Below are positions 52,560-63,568 of a stretch of DNA of 64,000 bases, piece by piece. The first letter of the stretch is position 1. Every line of letters begins with the position of its first letter. The position numbers and the translations under genes were made by a program. The DNA comes from Dolomedes plantarius (lineage: Eukaryota; Arthropoda; Arachnida; Araneae; Dolomedidae): positions 207,767,901 to 207,831,900 of the forward strand of contig OU015495.1 of the NCBI GenBank assembly GCA_907164885.2, in the 5' to 3' direction. The notes beneath the pieces were generated by a model. The model was not told the DNA's origin, searched no databases, and was given only the letters and a program-made list of their open reading frames with translations.

Positions 52560-52950
52560 GAGTGTGAACTAATAGTAGGGATTAAAAAATCATTTGACGT
52601 TAGGGGAGTCAGAAATAAGGAATTTATCAAGAAGACTTCGTTTGAATGAAAGGGAGATGATACAGAATTTCCGAGAATACATGGAGGGAAAAATAATTCT
52701 GGAAGGATTATTTCAATTAATACACCATCTTGATATGATTCCGATATCTTCAAGTGAAAATAAAAGCATTTTTTCACAGACGAACTTTATTATAACCTCT
52801 ATAAGAACTTCATTGTTGACTAAAACAACATGTTCGATGTTCATCGAAATTGATGGCCCCCCCTCAAGATCTTTTTAATCCAACAAAATGTGTAGAATCT
52901 TGGTTACTTTATGGGTATCATTAAGCAATAGACGCATCGGCGAACCAAAA

Positions 52951-53291
52951 AAAATCGAAACGTTGAACCTTCTGAAGGCATAAGAAAGATTTGGAATTTT
53001 TACAATTTTTTTTAATATTTACATAATAAATAATTTAAAAATTTTGTTTAGTTTTCCGAATCGATAAATAGAATTCCGAATCAATAAATTCCGAATCAAT
53101 AAGAGACTTAACAGATTTATTATTTTATTTTATCAAATTTCTCCAATAAATTCCTAAATGAAAAAAAGCACCTTTAACATCTTGTTAAACCATGAATTTC
53201 TCTTCAATTTGAAAACACGGTAGTAAAAATACACACATTTATTTGAGAAAACACAGTATACCCACCTATTTTTTTTAGAAAAAAAGCCCTG

Positions 53292-53292
<1 letters not shown>
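52951..53292. other. AT-rich interval
   Basis: It contains three short ccgaatc(a/g)ataaa repeats at 53056-53102. Nothing else recognised. Confidence 0.45.

Positions 53293-53376
<84 letters not shown>
53293..53376. repeat. Symmetric (AC)n(AT)n(GT)n microsatellite
   Basis: Equal AC and GT runs flank an AT core, so the tract is a near-perfect palindrome. Confidence 0.97.
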
Positions 53377-53377
<1 letters not shown>

Positions 53378-54557
53378 AACCTTTATATTCAATACAAAGA
53401 GAGATATGCATAAAATATACCTTAAATATTTACTTTGTGGGTTTCATTTGCATGAAAAATGCGTCCTTTATTTGCATATTTCTAACAAGTAACGCATGAT
53501 TCCAAAGGAAAGCAAAAAAGCTGGTTGAATGTTTGAATTTCTTCGCTTGTAACTAAAAACAACATATGATGAAAGGAGATATGAATGATGTACAGCATAA
53601 AATATCTACTTTTAGCGGATAATTAGCAATAATGGCTCGCAGAGAGTCTGATGATTTCTTTTATACCTTGTTGTATTTTTGAATGCCAGCAAATGCTTTT
53701 CCTCCTTTTTTAACTTCATTTTGCCGAAATTTTATGATTTTTATTTCCAAAATGCTAATTAGTGACTGAGTTAATTAAAATTAATCTTACGTTGAGAAAG
53801 AATATACTTAAATAATACCCTATCTCTCGAGCAGGTTCTTTTCATTCACTAAACATTTTATTTGATATTTTTAGTAAATAAATCAACGCAATTAATGCAA
53901 TCTTTGCAATCAAAGAATGCTTTGATGAACATAATTTTTAGAAATCGTAGTTTACAACCCTATTTTTCTGATTAGCAGCTCTTTTTTTCAATGTGTACAC
54001 ACAATTTCCACGGTCTTTCGAAACATAATAAAACTTATGAATTTTGATGCAAATTAAAGATTTTGGTAATTCTATTTCTAGAACGGCTTCTTTCATCCGA
54101 ATACCTGGCGAGATGTTTTCTGCTAAACTTGAAACAAAGGGAAAATAATTATGTTTCCCCAAGGCGAAAATTGAATCTCGCTCTGTGTTCATGCATATTC
54201 ATAATCTCCAAGTACTCTGAAAAGATATAATGTTATTAACCGCTATACATGAAATATGTGAATTGAACTTACATTGTCATTCGTTTTTAGCCTCTAAAAT
54301 TAAAAATAATCGATAAGATTTCCGAAGAAGGTTTTTTTTGATTGATTTCTTAATTCAATTCAATATGACTTGATTAAATTCAATATGATAAATTTGTTGG
54401 TACTCTTTTGATCATTATGGTTATATTTTGCTACTTAAGGGAAAAAGGACTGACACTTGAAAAATTAAAGTTTTTTAAACTGCTGCATCACCCAGTGCAA
54501 TCAAAACTTTTGAATTTTTAAAGACTCTGAAGCCAAAAACTAACGCTATTTTTGCTA
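53377..54557. other. AT-rich noncoding stretch
   Basis: The minus-strand frame 53938-54192 has no domain recognised. No element ends seen. Confidence 0.45.
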
Positions 54558-55014
54558 TTACCTTGTTTTTATTAACTTGCTTTCTTGTTTGTGTGTTTGT
54601 GTATTTGTTCAGTCAAACATTGCAATCGATTTTTAACTAACTTCCCGACTAGATAGACATTTGAAACTTTTAGAATAGCTCAGAACACGACGACAATACT
54701 TTTAGCCATCTTTAAGCAGAATTAAATTAATTTTCAGTAATTTTCAGTTAATTTCGTTTTTAAGACTGGTGCAGCCATCTATTGGCCGGAACGTTTTGTA
54801 GACTGGTGCAGCCATCTAGTGGCCGGAATGGGAACGAAATGTTACATGCAAGTTAACTTCGAATTAACTTCATTTTCTTTCAAGTTGATGGGATAATTAA
54901 TTAAAAAAATTTTTAAAAAGTATTTATCAATACATAGAATTGTCAAGTTTATATGATTCAACAGAAAATTTAAAAACATGGTATATAAAAAGTTCTTTTT
55001 ATCTTGTAATTATT
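54558..55014 (+). repeat. Unclassified dispersed repeat F, copy 5, with internal duplication
   Basis: A full-length member from ttaccttgtttttattaac to tcttgtaattatt. Relative to copies 3 and 4 it carries a partial tandem duplication around 54763-54832 (gactggtgcagccatct twice). Confidence 0.83.
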
Positions 55015-56657
55015 CACTTTAGGTTCATATTTTGGAAAACTATCTGCCTGCCCTTCCCTAAATAGATCAATCATTTCAGACCTCGTATAGCCTATTCTTA
55101 CCTCCGAGGGATTATTATTAAATATTTTCGTATAAGAGAAAGAAATACCGCTGGATCAGGTAAACTGAATGCCTCTCCTTGATTCAGGTAATACGATTAT
55201 AACATTGCAAATTTTAAATTTAGAACTCACAGTTGTAATAGTGCAACTAGAGGAGACATTGCCATAAATGCTGGGAGAGAGGTAACACTAAAGACCTCAA
55301 CAGCGTTTGGAGAATCTTCCACAAGGAAGTTAGTTTCCTGACTAGACAAGGAAGCTTTCGAATACTGGATACTCGATATGATTGTTTGCAGCAGAAATAA
55401 GGTTAAATATCTAATGCGTGTAATCTTTCTTATAAAAAAGGTTTATGATATAAAGATTGAAATCTATATCTACAACGTTTTCAGATTTAAAGAGCTTCGA
55501 AACATTTTTAGCAACACAACATAACTCATTGTATTTCTTGAATCAACTGTTCAATGAAAGAGATACCGGCTTCCTAATTTTATGCCTAATTAATATGAAA
55601 CTTTCAGTAATTTTTATTAACTGTAAAATATTTTAAAATGATATCCACAGCCTTTTCTTTAAAAATATATCTGCAATTTTCTTTAATAATATTCGATAGT
55701 ATGGATAAAACTAACAGTCCACTGTAGTCGTTAATAGTTAAGTCATTTGGAGTGCATTTGACCACTCCAATAATCATTCCAATAGCACTTGATGGAAGTG
55801 TGTGTGTATGTGTAGGGTTGCCATGATAAATTGTTGAAAACTAAAAGTCGTGATCGAAAAACCCCGGGGACTGCTATCGTAATCCTGGTCAGATTTAAAA
55901 TATTTTAATAAAGACTTACAGTAAAATAAATCAATAGAGATTAATTGAATGTGATGTTTAACGTTATAAATTCTTAAAGGAAACAATATTTTTTTAATAA
56001 TGTTATAAAATAATCAGAAAATACTTCTTATTACCCAGAAATACGGCATGAAAACAACAATTTATGACACTTTATAGATTTTGGTCTCTATATTTTTCTG
56101 AGATGCCAATCTAATTTAATACCTTGTTATCACTTTTTTGAAGGAACTGATAAAATATGTGACAAGTCATATTAAAACTATATTTAGTCTTGAAACTTCG
56201 GATACAGTTTCTGGTTAATCTCTCAGAAAGCAACATAGATTTATAGTAAAACAAATAATAAAGTATGCAACGTTGAAACACAAATATCAGTTATAATACT
56301 TAAAAAAATATTAAGCAATAAATGCGTTTACATTAACTCCCTCTTGCCTTAAATTGACCCCAAAAATAATTTTTTAAGCTTACATTTAATCTGTTTACTT
56401 TTAATTAATGAAAATATCTGTGAAATTGCTATTTTCATTTTTATTGATTACAATTTCGCGTTAAACGAAATTTGTGATATTGATTTTTAACTGGAAGTAA
56501 AGTACATTGATTTCTAGAAAAATTGCCCCATGTTTAATGAAGATATAAAAACTTATAACTACATTTGTCATCTCTAGATTAAGTGTCTTAGATTTTGTTT
56601 TATTCCAATACTATAATTATTATTATAATTCCTCAGAAAAAGCACTGTGTCTGGAAT
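55015..56657. other. AT-rich noncoding stretch
   Basis: No gene or element recognised. Confidence 0.45.
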
Positions 56658-56659
56658 TA

Positions 56660-57831
56660 CAGAGGCTGTTCGCACATTTTTTAGACGATTTTGGTAAGCG
56701 GTAATAAAAAATCGTTTGCTGCAAAAGAAATAATTCCAATTGTACTATGTTTTTAAAAGTCAAAATTATCGTCTGCGGCTTGAAAGTTTTGTTTTTATTC
56801 AAAATGGCGTTTTTAACAAAGCAGTGGTTCGAAGGCTACATTTATGCTCTTTCCGAAGAGAAATATGCATACTCCGTTATCCAAAAACGATGTGAGAGTC
56901 ATGGTTTTGTGATATCTAAAGCGTCGATAGGTAATATCGTCAACAAGAAAGGAAAAAAACTTCAAATTGGAGCCTCAAGTGGGACAAAAATTCCAAACAA
57001 GTATCCAGGGAAAAAACGGACATCTCCGACTATTGCAAAGGTACGTTGTTTAATGTTAAAAGAAAATCCCCCCTAGTCAAAGGACAGTTGCAAAATCATT
57101 AAAATGCTCGGTGTCCACTGTAAACAAAATGATAAACGTTGATTTAAATCTTAATTGATTTTAATCTTGTGCATCGTCTTCTTCCAAATCATATCGCTAA
57201 ACGCAGGACACGCTGCAGAATTCTATATGAGAAACACTTATCCAAAGAAAAATGAAAAACAATTGTCACAACAGATGAATCATGGGTGTATTTAAATGAT
57301 TGAACATAAAAGAGCCATTTATTATCATAAAAGGGGAGAAAAAATGTAAGTACATGGTTCAAAGAATCGAAAGAAAGTTTTTCTAAGGGATTCATGATTG
57401 TTTCTGGGTTTTCTTATAATGGCAAGTTAAAAATAAAGAGAGTGGAAGCAAATGTCAAGATTAACTCCAAATACTATCAGGAACATATTTTATCGCCAAT
57501 TTTTGTGAATGAAATAACATCGCTTTACCCACAGTGCCATCAATCTGTGAGACTCCATCTCACAGATTTTTGTGCTTTCGGACTTTTAAAATGTGCATTA
57601 TCCAAACGTCGTCCCAAAACCCTTACAGGACTCTGGAAAGCTGTTCAGGAGGAATGGGATAGAATACCTCTTCTGACACTTCAAAAGGCATTATTATCCT
57701 GGAAATTGCGGTGTTGAAAGATAGTTCAGAATAAGGGATGTCAAATAGAACATTTGAAACACAAGAATTTTATGTAATTTAGTTTTGTAAATACAATATA
57801 CATCGTCTAAAAAATGTGTGAACAGCCTCTG
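56660..57831 (+). mobile_element. Tc1/mariner-superfamily element (1172 bp), inactive
   Basis: TIRs cagaggctgttcgcacattt (from 56660) and its near-inverse aatgtgtgaacagcctctg (to 57831), about 30 bp, are flanked by TA (56658-56659, 57832-57833). It contains most of a transposase gene with frameshifts and a catalytic deletion. Confidence 0.95.
56804..57776 (+). pseudogene. Tc1/mariner transposase, frameshifted and catalytically broken
   Basis: ATG at 56804 opens an N-terminal helix-turn-helix domain (LTKQWFEGYIYALSEEKY, then SKASIGNIV and an NKKGKK basic stretch). A frameshift near the CCCCCC run (about 57067) and a stop at 57074-57076 break the frame. Similarity resumes with NHIAKRRTRCRILYEKHL and the first catalytic Asp in VTTDESWVYL (about 57260-57292). 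A stop interrupts near 57299. The long frame 57394-57717 carries FSYNGKLKIKRVEANVKI and FVNEITSLYPQ, then joins directly to TDFCAFGLLKCALSKRRPK, keeping the likely third Asp. The segment holding the second Asp is deleted. The intact family would be near 340 residues. It is dead, but its TIRs could still be substrate for a related enzyme. Confidence 0.92.
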
Positions 57832-57833
57832 TA

Positions 57834-60713
57834 GTATCACGCCCCTTATTCATAATGGGACTGTCAGTACTGAATAATATAGTTTATGCAAAGCACCCTT
57901 ACTTTTTGACGAATTTAGCACTTCATTCATGAAGTTGTCAGAAGAGATCCCCAAAACTCTGAGCACATGCTTTCAAATTTTACTAAAAAATGGTATTTAA
58001 AAATATTGATTAATAAATTTTTATGCACCAACGATATCAAAGTAAGCATAATAATTTTGTTAATTTAGATGAGAATGTGTCGATTAAACTGAGAACGCCT
58101 ATTTTAATATTTCACAATAAAAAATTGGCAAAAATTGAATATGAAAAGTCTAGATTATTTCCATGTTACAGTTATCATTAAAACATTTAATTAAGATATA
58201 TATGTATTACTTAGCGTAAAGATTATGAGGTATATCGCGTAAGCAATTGTTTAAAATTTGAAATCAGTTTGTAATCTTTGATTTAGCAAATTTGGATATA
58301 TTTTAAAATTAAATGCAACGGTAATACGTTTGTTCATTTTGGATTACTACATGAATAACTGAATGTTATTTCTTAATTCCGAATTAATCAGGGATATATA
58401 TATTCAAACTAGAATGACTTATTATACATAAAAATTTTTTTCACAAATACCTTATATTAATTTTTTAACAAAAATATTTTTCATTTTTAACAAAAAATTC
58501 TAATTATGACGATATTTAGTATACTTTTAAGTGTTTGTTTTTTTGAAAGGAAACTCACTAAAAAAATATCGTAGGAAAATTATCTTTTAATAGTTAAAAG
58601 TCCTTTTTCTTTAAGACGAAATAACTTTCATTCCAGAGAGTAAAGAAACAAAGCATTTATTAAAAAAATAATTTCACATTTTTTTAACATTATTCCTTTC
58701 ATGTTTTCTTTTGTAAAATCAGAGATTTGTATAAACAAGGCTTTGGAAATATATTAAGCACTTGTTTACTCATAAAGTTTCTTACAACAACGCTTTAAAA
58801 AATACACGAGGCTAGAAATAGCCTAACATACATTCATTTCCTTCTAAAATATTATTATTATCATGTTTGTCTGAGATAAATTAAAAATCGAATAACTTTG
58901 AAAAGATAAAAGTACGAAAAGAAGTATTTTTCATTATCGATCTTATGCAAAAGTAAGTGCCAAAAATTCTTTTTCCCAAGAAAAACTTTTCGAAGTGACA
59001 AATTATCTAAAGATGCCTCTTCTCTTAGCTTTTGTTTCTTCACAATAAAAAGTTCCGAAATTTTCGAATAAAAATAAAGAAACTAAAAGCACTTCAGTCT
59101 TTGAAAGGAATGAAAATGTTATTGATCACTTATCGAGAATCAATATCTTTCAGAAGAATAAAAACGTTAACAAGCTCACGTACTTATATTGAAATTTTTT
59201 CGTTTTTCCGACATTATTTGAATGGTATGTTGGAGTTCGCTATAATAGTTCAAACACATTAAGTAATTGCTTTTTAAGTGTTCGATCCAGCTATTAGAAC
59301 CTTATTCTACCACTTTTCCTAATGAATATAAAATCTGGAGTAAGAACAAAAACAACAGAATAATTTCGGTTGTTTATGAAACAACATACGATAAATAAAA
59401 TCTTTTGAAAAATTATCTACACATCTACAACTCTATGCACAGCAGAAAAAATAATTTTACTCGCTTATGCAACAGGATTAATTAGCAATTAATTACTACT
59501 CTAAAGTTTTTACTTTCTTTTTCTTCAGCAGATGGAACCTCCGTGATTATGTAATATATTACTGCTACAAAAATTAAATAAATCAGTGAATTTTAATATT
59601 AATTCCATCCTAGTAAAACAAAGAAAAAGTTTAAAAAATAAGTCTGCCATCTTTATAATGAACATAAATTTGGATTTGTTCTTTTAACTGAAAAGCAAAA
59701 TTAATGGAGCTGTTTTGGCGATATGATTTTGAAGGTACTCTACCAAACAACACCGCAGTACAGTTTTCACCAATTCGTTTATCAATAGACGATATCAGTG
59801 ATTTTTTTTCTTCAGAAATCTACTGTATTTTTGGAGTAGAAATGGCCTGACATATATTCATTTATAAACAAGGGGTTTTTAAGCAAGATTTTCTTAATAT
59901 CTGATGTGTAGATTGCTATATCTTTTCAATAGAACTGCGATCTTTGAAATCACGGATTTAATTTATAAATATTTTATTTTTTATTTCTATTCACACTTTA
60001 CACGCAATTTCATTCCCTTACGTGAAACCTCTGGAGGGATGGTATAAGAAAAGACTCCCAGTTTCTGAAATTCCTGAAAATAAAAACTGCAAATTTAGTT
60101 TGAACATAATATTATTATACGTTTTCTTCAGGTCGGGGAAAAGTAGGTGTGATTGTCCCTATGAGATATACACAGATATAAAGCTCATATAAACAGTCTA
60201 TTAGAAATAGCGGAAAAAATATTAAAAGTTTCCAGAAGATAGTCCCATAATGCTGCACTCGTCAGTTTCAATTTTAGGCGTGTCACTTTGCGAGTGCTTG
60301 AAAACATAAATTCTACTTCCCCGGTTTTTCGTTTGACGTACCTTTATCTAGATATTTCACTTTTCTGCTTTTATCAAAGATATGAAGTTCCGGAAAATTC
60401 TGGTTTTAATTTCACCGCATTTATATCTATGAGTTTAATGATGTGTTTTGAAAGAGGATCATGAGATGATCCGTCCAGCAGGAAGAAGAAATATTATTAT
60501 CCATTTGAACTCAATTACCAATTTTAATTCTTACTGTGAATTTTAGAAAATATTATGATTTGCTTTTGATGCGCAACAAACTGACCTATACGTTGCATTC
60601 AAAATGATACCATCTTATAAATTACATAAAAAAAAACTATTCGAACTGTTTTCAATATTTTGAATCTTCAGATCCTATCGCCTAATTTTAGTACATAGCA
60701 TATAAGACACATT
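57834..60713. other. AT-rich noncoding stretch (2.9 kb)
   Basis: The longest interval without any recognised element. Frames are short (60-76 codons) and without domains. Confidence 0.5.
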
Positions 60714-60849
60714 TTGCCTGTTAAAGGTAACTTCTCTGCTTCAAATATTTGCATATAAAGAATTTTGAAAGTTGAACAGTAGTTAAATTCAAAGGATTAA
60801 AACCCCAGCTGCGTTGGTAAAAGCACTATGCTGGTACTGGTCTGCCAGA

Positions 60850-61030
60850 ACGTAAGCATCCGTCATCGCAAATTGAGGCAACATTATGAAAAGTCGATGG
60901 TGTTTTAGAGGGGAAGAGGTATTTGGTTGAGAGAAGGTGATTTGTGGTATCGCAATATTGCTGCACGAGTCGGACAAAACGCTAATAAATTTATGAGTAC
61001 TTAGAGGCAAAAGGCAAGTAGTGCCCCTGA
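60850..61030 (+). pseudogene. Tc1-type transposase N-terminal fragment (repeat unit 1)
   Basis: RKLRQHYEKSMVF, a stop, then WLREGDLWYRNIAARVGQN. This matches the start of Tc1-like transposases (RR-IR-x-YE-x-x-x-EFERGR, then LREGG-x-S-x-R-x-IA-x-R-x-G). Only the DNA-binding head is present. Parallel fragments occur at about 61255-61400 and 62540-62670. Confidence 0.6.
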
Positions 61031-61399
61031 CAAGCACCGCCAATGAAGAAATCACAGCAATTGTGAAAGACAAGCACCGCCCCAATATGTGGCGGTGAAG
61101 AATCGATAGCATATTTTACCTGTTAAGGTAACTTCTCTGGTTCAAATATTTGCAAATTAAAAAATTTGAAAGTTGAACATCAGTTAAATTCAAAGGATTA
61201 AAACCTCAGCTGCGTTGGTTAAGCACTATGCTGGTACTGTTCTTCCAGAACGTAAGCATCCGTCATCGTAAATAGAGGCAACAATATGAAAAGTCGATGA
61301 TGTTTTAAAGGGGAAGAATTATTGCCTTGAGAGAAGGTGATTTGTCGTATCGCAATATTCCTGCACGAGTCGGACAAAATGCTAATAAATTTATGAGTA

Positions 61400-62349
61400 G
61401 GGGAAACCCTTGTACCTAGGGCCATCGTGTACCTAGGGCCACCATGCTTTATTTCAATAATTATTATTTTACAACATTTTTACTCATTGGAGTGAGTGAC
61501 AACATTCTTTCAAATCATAACAGCCATTTTTAATGAAAGAAAGAAGAAGCTATAGTTAAATAGAAAAAGAAGTCTTGATTTTATGATCAAAACTAAATTT
61601 TTTCACTTCAATTTGAAGTCTTATTTTGTGAAATTAAGTGCAAACTTATGTTTTAATGTATAGCAGATATTTTTTGTAATCATTAAAGGAAAAAATTATA
61701 TAAACACAAAGTTTGGTTTCTGCAGGTCTTTGGCTATGGAAGCCATTTTGCCAAAAACAACAACATCTTGTACCTAGGGCCATGGCCTCTGGTAGAAAAG
61801 AGGTGGGTGAAAACTTGACAAGTGTAGAATTCTCACTGATACCCCCGAGAAAAATGAAATTCAAGCATAAATATTGAAAAAAGTAATTGATAAAAAAAGG
61901 TTACGAAATCTGTGTTTGAAACAGAAAATTTATGTGGGATCATCAAGAAGACAATGGAGAAAAAACATACATTAGAAAGTGATGAAATAATAAACATTTC
62001 CTCCTTTAAGACATTGCCTACAATAAACATTTCTTCTTTACGAAGATTTTAGAAGTTGTGCATGAAAGAAATAAAGCATACAAATTGTTTTTTTTATTGT
62101 AAACAACAATTTCAGTGTTTGGAAATAACTGGCCCTAGGTACAATAGTGTCATTGTACCTAGGGCCATTTCTAATTTTTTTTAAATTTTCTATATCATTT
62201 ACAAGTTTTTTTTTCTGCACTTGGTGTGATTTTTATTTAAAGAGAATAAAGCACGTAATGTATACAAACTATTTTTATTATTGTAAGTTAGTTATAAGTA
62301 AAGATACTGCCATTTGAAAATAGCCGGCCCTAGGTACAAGGGTTTCCCC
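61400..62349. mobile_element. TA-flanked MITE with repeated cctagg motifs (950 bp)
   Basis: TIRs ggggaaacccttgtacctag (from 61400) and its perfect inverse (to 62349) extend to at least 24 bp, flanked by TA (61398-61399, 62350-62351). Removal restores atgagtacttagag, as in unit 1 of the host repeat. The core motif tgtacctagggcc, in either orientation, recurs at about 61410, 61428, 61769, 62132, 62152 and 62327, which may be transposase-binding sites. No recognised coding region. Confidence 0.92.
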
Positions 62350-62670
62350 TACTTAGAGACAAGTAGTGCCCCTATATGTGGTTGTGAAGAATCGATAGCA
62401 TATTTTTCCTGTTAAAGGTAACTTCTCTACTTTTCAAATATTGCAAATTATAAAATTTGAAAGTTAAACATAGTCAAATGTAAATGATTAAAACCTCTGC
62501 CGCGTTGGTAAAAGCACTAAGCTGGTACTGCTCTTCCAGAACATAAGCATGCCTCGTCGTAAATTGAGGCAACATAATAAAAAATCAATGGTGTTTTAGA
62601 GAGGAAAAGTTGTTGGGTTGAGAGAAGGTGTTTTGTCGTATCGTAATATTGCTGCTTACGTTGAACAAAA

Positions 62671-63490
62671 TAGGGATGCGACATCGATGTCGATGTTTTC
62701 AAATCATCGATTTATTGAAGCCGATATTTTTTTAACATCGATGTTTTGTGCTCGATGTTTTACGTTGTCTCGATGTTTTTTTTTAATGAAAAAGTACCGT
62801 AATTAAAAAAAATTACCACGTAGCATAATTTTCACTCTTAGTAAATGTAAGTCTGAATTCTGAAAAGGACGAATACAAAAGGGGGAATGATACCTTAGCA
62901 AACAGACAAATGGCAATTAACAACCAATGAACCAATCAGAGCGCTTGGGATGTTCCTGACACTCCAGAACCTTCCATGGGGTTTTATTTTACAAATAGTA
63001 TATACACGAGTGCATCCATTTAAGTCTTTGTTTTGTGCTGGTTTTATATAAGTTGACGTTAATATTATTAGTAAGATGCCTCCCAAAAGTACCGTTTGGA
63101 AATATTTTTACAAAACCTCTGACAAATTGGCGAAATGTAATATTTGCCTTAAGTCCCTCAAAACTTCTGGCAATACCGCGAATTTATCTGGACATTTGAA
63201 GGCAAAACATGGCAGTATTTACAACGGGAATTTTGAGTCAGCAATGTAGCCCAAAGCAACCAAGTTTTTGTCATTTGTGTCTGCCCAATCAGAGAGTAAA
63301 ATTAAATCTCCCCCTCGCCCCACGACTAACGGAAGTAACATTAATGTTAGAGATTACTAAACCAGTTTTAAAACATGGATGTTCTAAAACATCGATGGTT
63401 TTTGGGCGATGTTTTATTAGCATCGATGTTTTAATATTGAATATCGATGTTTCAAAACATCGATGTTTTGTTATCGATGTCGCATCACTA
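62671..63490 (+). mobile_element. hAT element with BED-finger relic (820 bp)
   Basis: It starts tagggatgcgacatcgatgt and ends with the inverse-like atcgatgtcgcatcacta. A perfect 8-bp TSD, gaacaaaa, lies at 62663-62670 and 63491-63498. Multiple atcgatgttt motifs lie within 110 bp of both ends. Removal restores repeat unit 3. It encodes a BED finger but not the catalytic domain. Confidence 0.95.
63076..63249 (+). pseudogene. BED-type zinc-finger fragment of a hAT transposase
   Basis: ATG at 63076 opens 57 codons ending at TAG 63247-63249. The protein reads MPPKSTVWKYF, then the finger CNICLKSLKTSGNTANLSGH and L-x-x-x-H: two Cys spaced C-x2-C and a downstream H-x4-H pair, with the typical VWKYF aromatic lead. 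BED fingers bind transposon ends in hAT transposases. Similarity continues weakly past the stop in the same frame (KFLSFVSAQSESK). The catalytic core and hATC are missing. The 5' position within hAT TIRs supports the call. The finger itself looks intact; no expression evidence can be judged. Confidence 0.85.
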
Positions 63491-63568
63491 GAACAAAACG
63501 CTAATAAATATATGAGTACTTAGAATCAAAGAAAGTGGTGTCCCTATATGTGGCGGTGAAGAATCGAT

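Larger units (their letters stand above)
49934..52950 (+). pseudogene. Degenerate KIAA1586-like hAT transposase gene
   Basis: Similarity runs in order across all three frames: an N-terminal zinc-binding block (49934-50266: KVGCGACNK, LEISKGWAN); EIDLQKLNGVDMGRI (50400-50445); the first catalytic region, where the family's LIDEST reads LIINHLTSL (D to N, about 50551-50580); YFACDGAALML with the second D kept (about 50772-50805); IIVWYWDNHTLEL (50850-50890), where family C-L-N-H is lost; FRSVSAVW (51080-51103); ITSVELISDLGLM (51717-51757); and ending FSQTNFIITSIRTSLLTK (52774-52828). A relic of C-ESWLL-YG follows near 52890. It has many stops and frameshifts, an internal triplication, an inserted SINE-like piece at 52186-52559 and about 200 bp of unplaced sequence at 51470-51700. 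TIRs not found. It is non-coding today. Confidence 0.87.
60714..63568. repeat. Three-unit tandem repeat of a Tc1-type fragment, units 2 and 3 interrupted
   Basis: Unit 1 is 60714-61115. Unit 2 is 61116-61397 plus 62350-62403. Unit 3 is 62404-62670 plus 63491-63568. Each starts near cctgttaaaggtaacttctc and ends near gaagaatcgatagcat. Each carries a degraded HTH text of Tc1 type (RKLRQHYEKSMVF, GLREGDL-YRNIAARVGQN). Unit 1 has a partial internal duplication of gacaagcaccgcc. Sequence from unit 3 continues past 63568 and may be the rest of the ancestral fragment. Confidence 0.85.
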
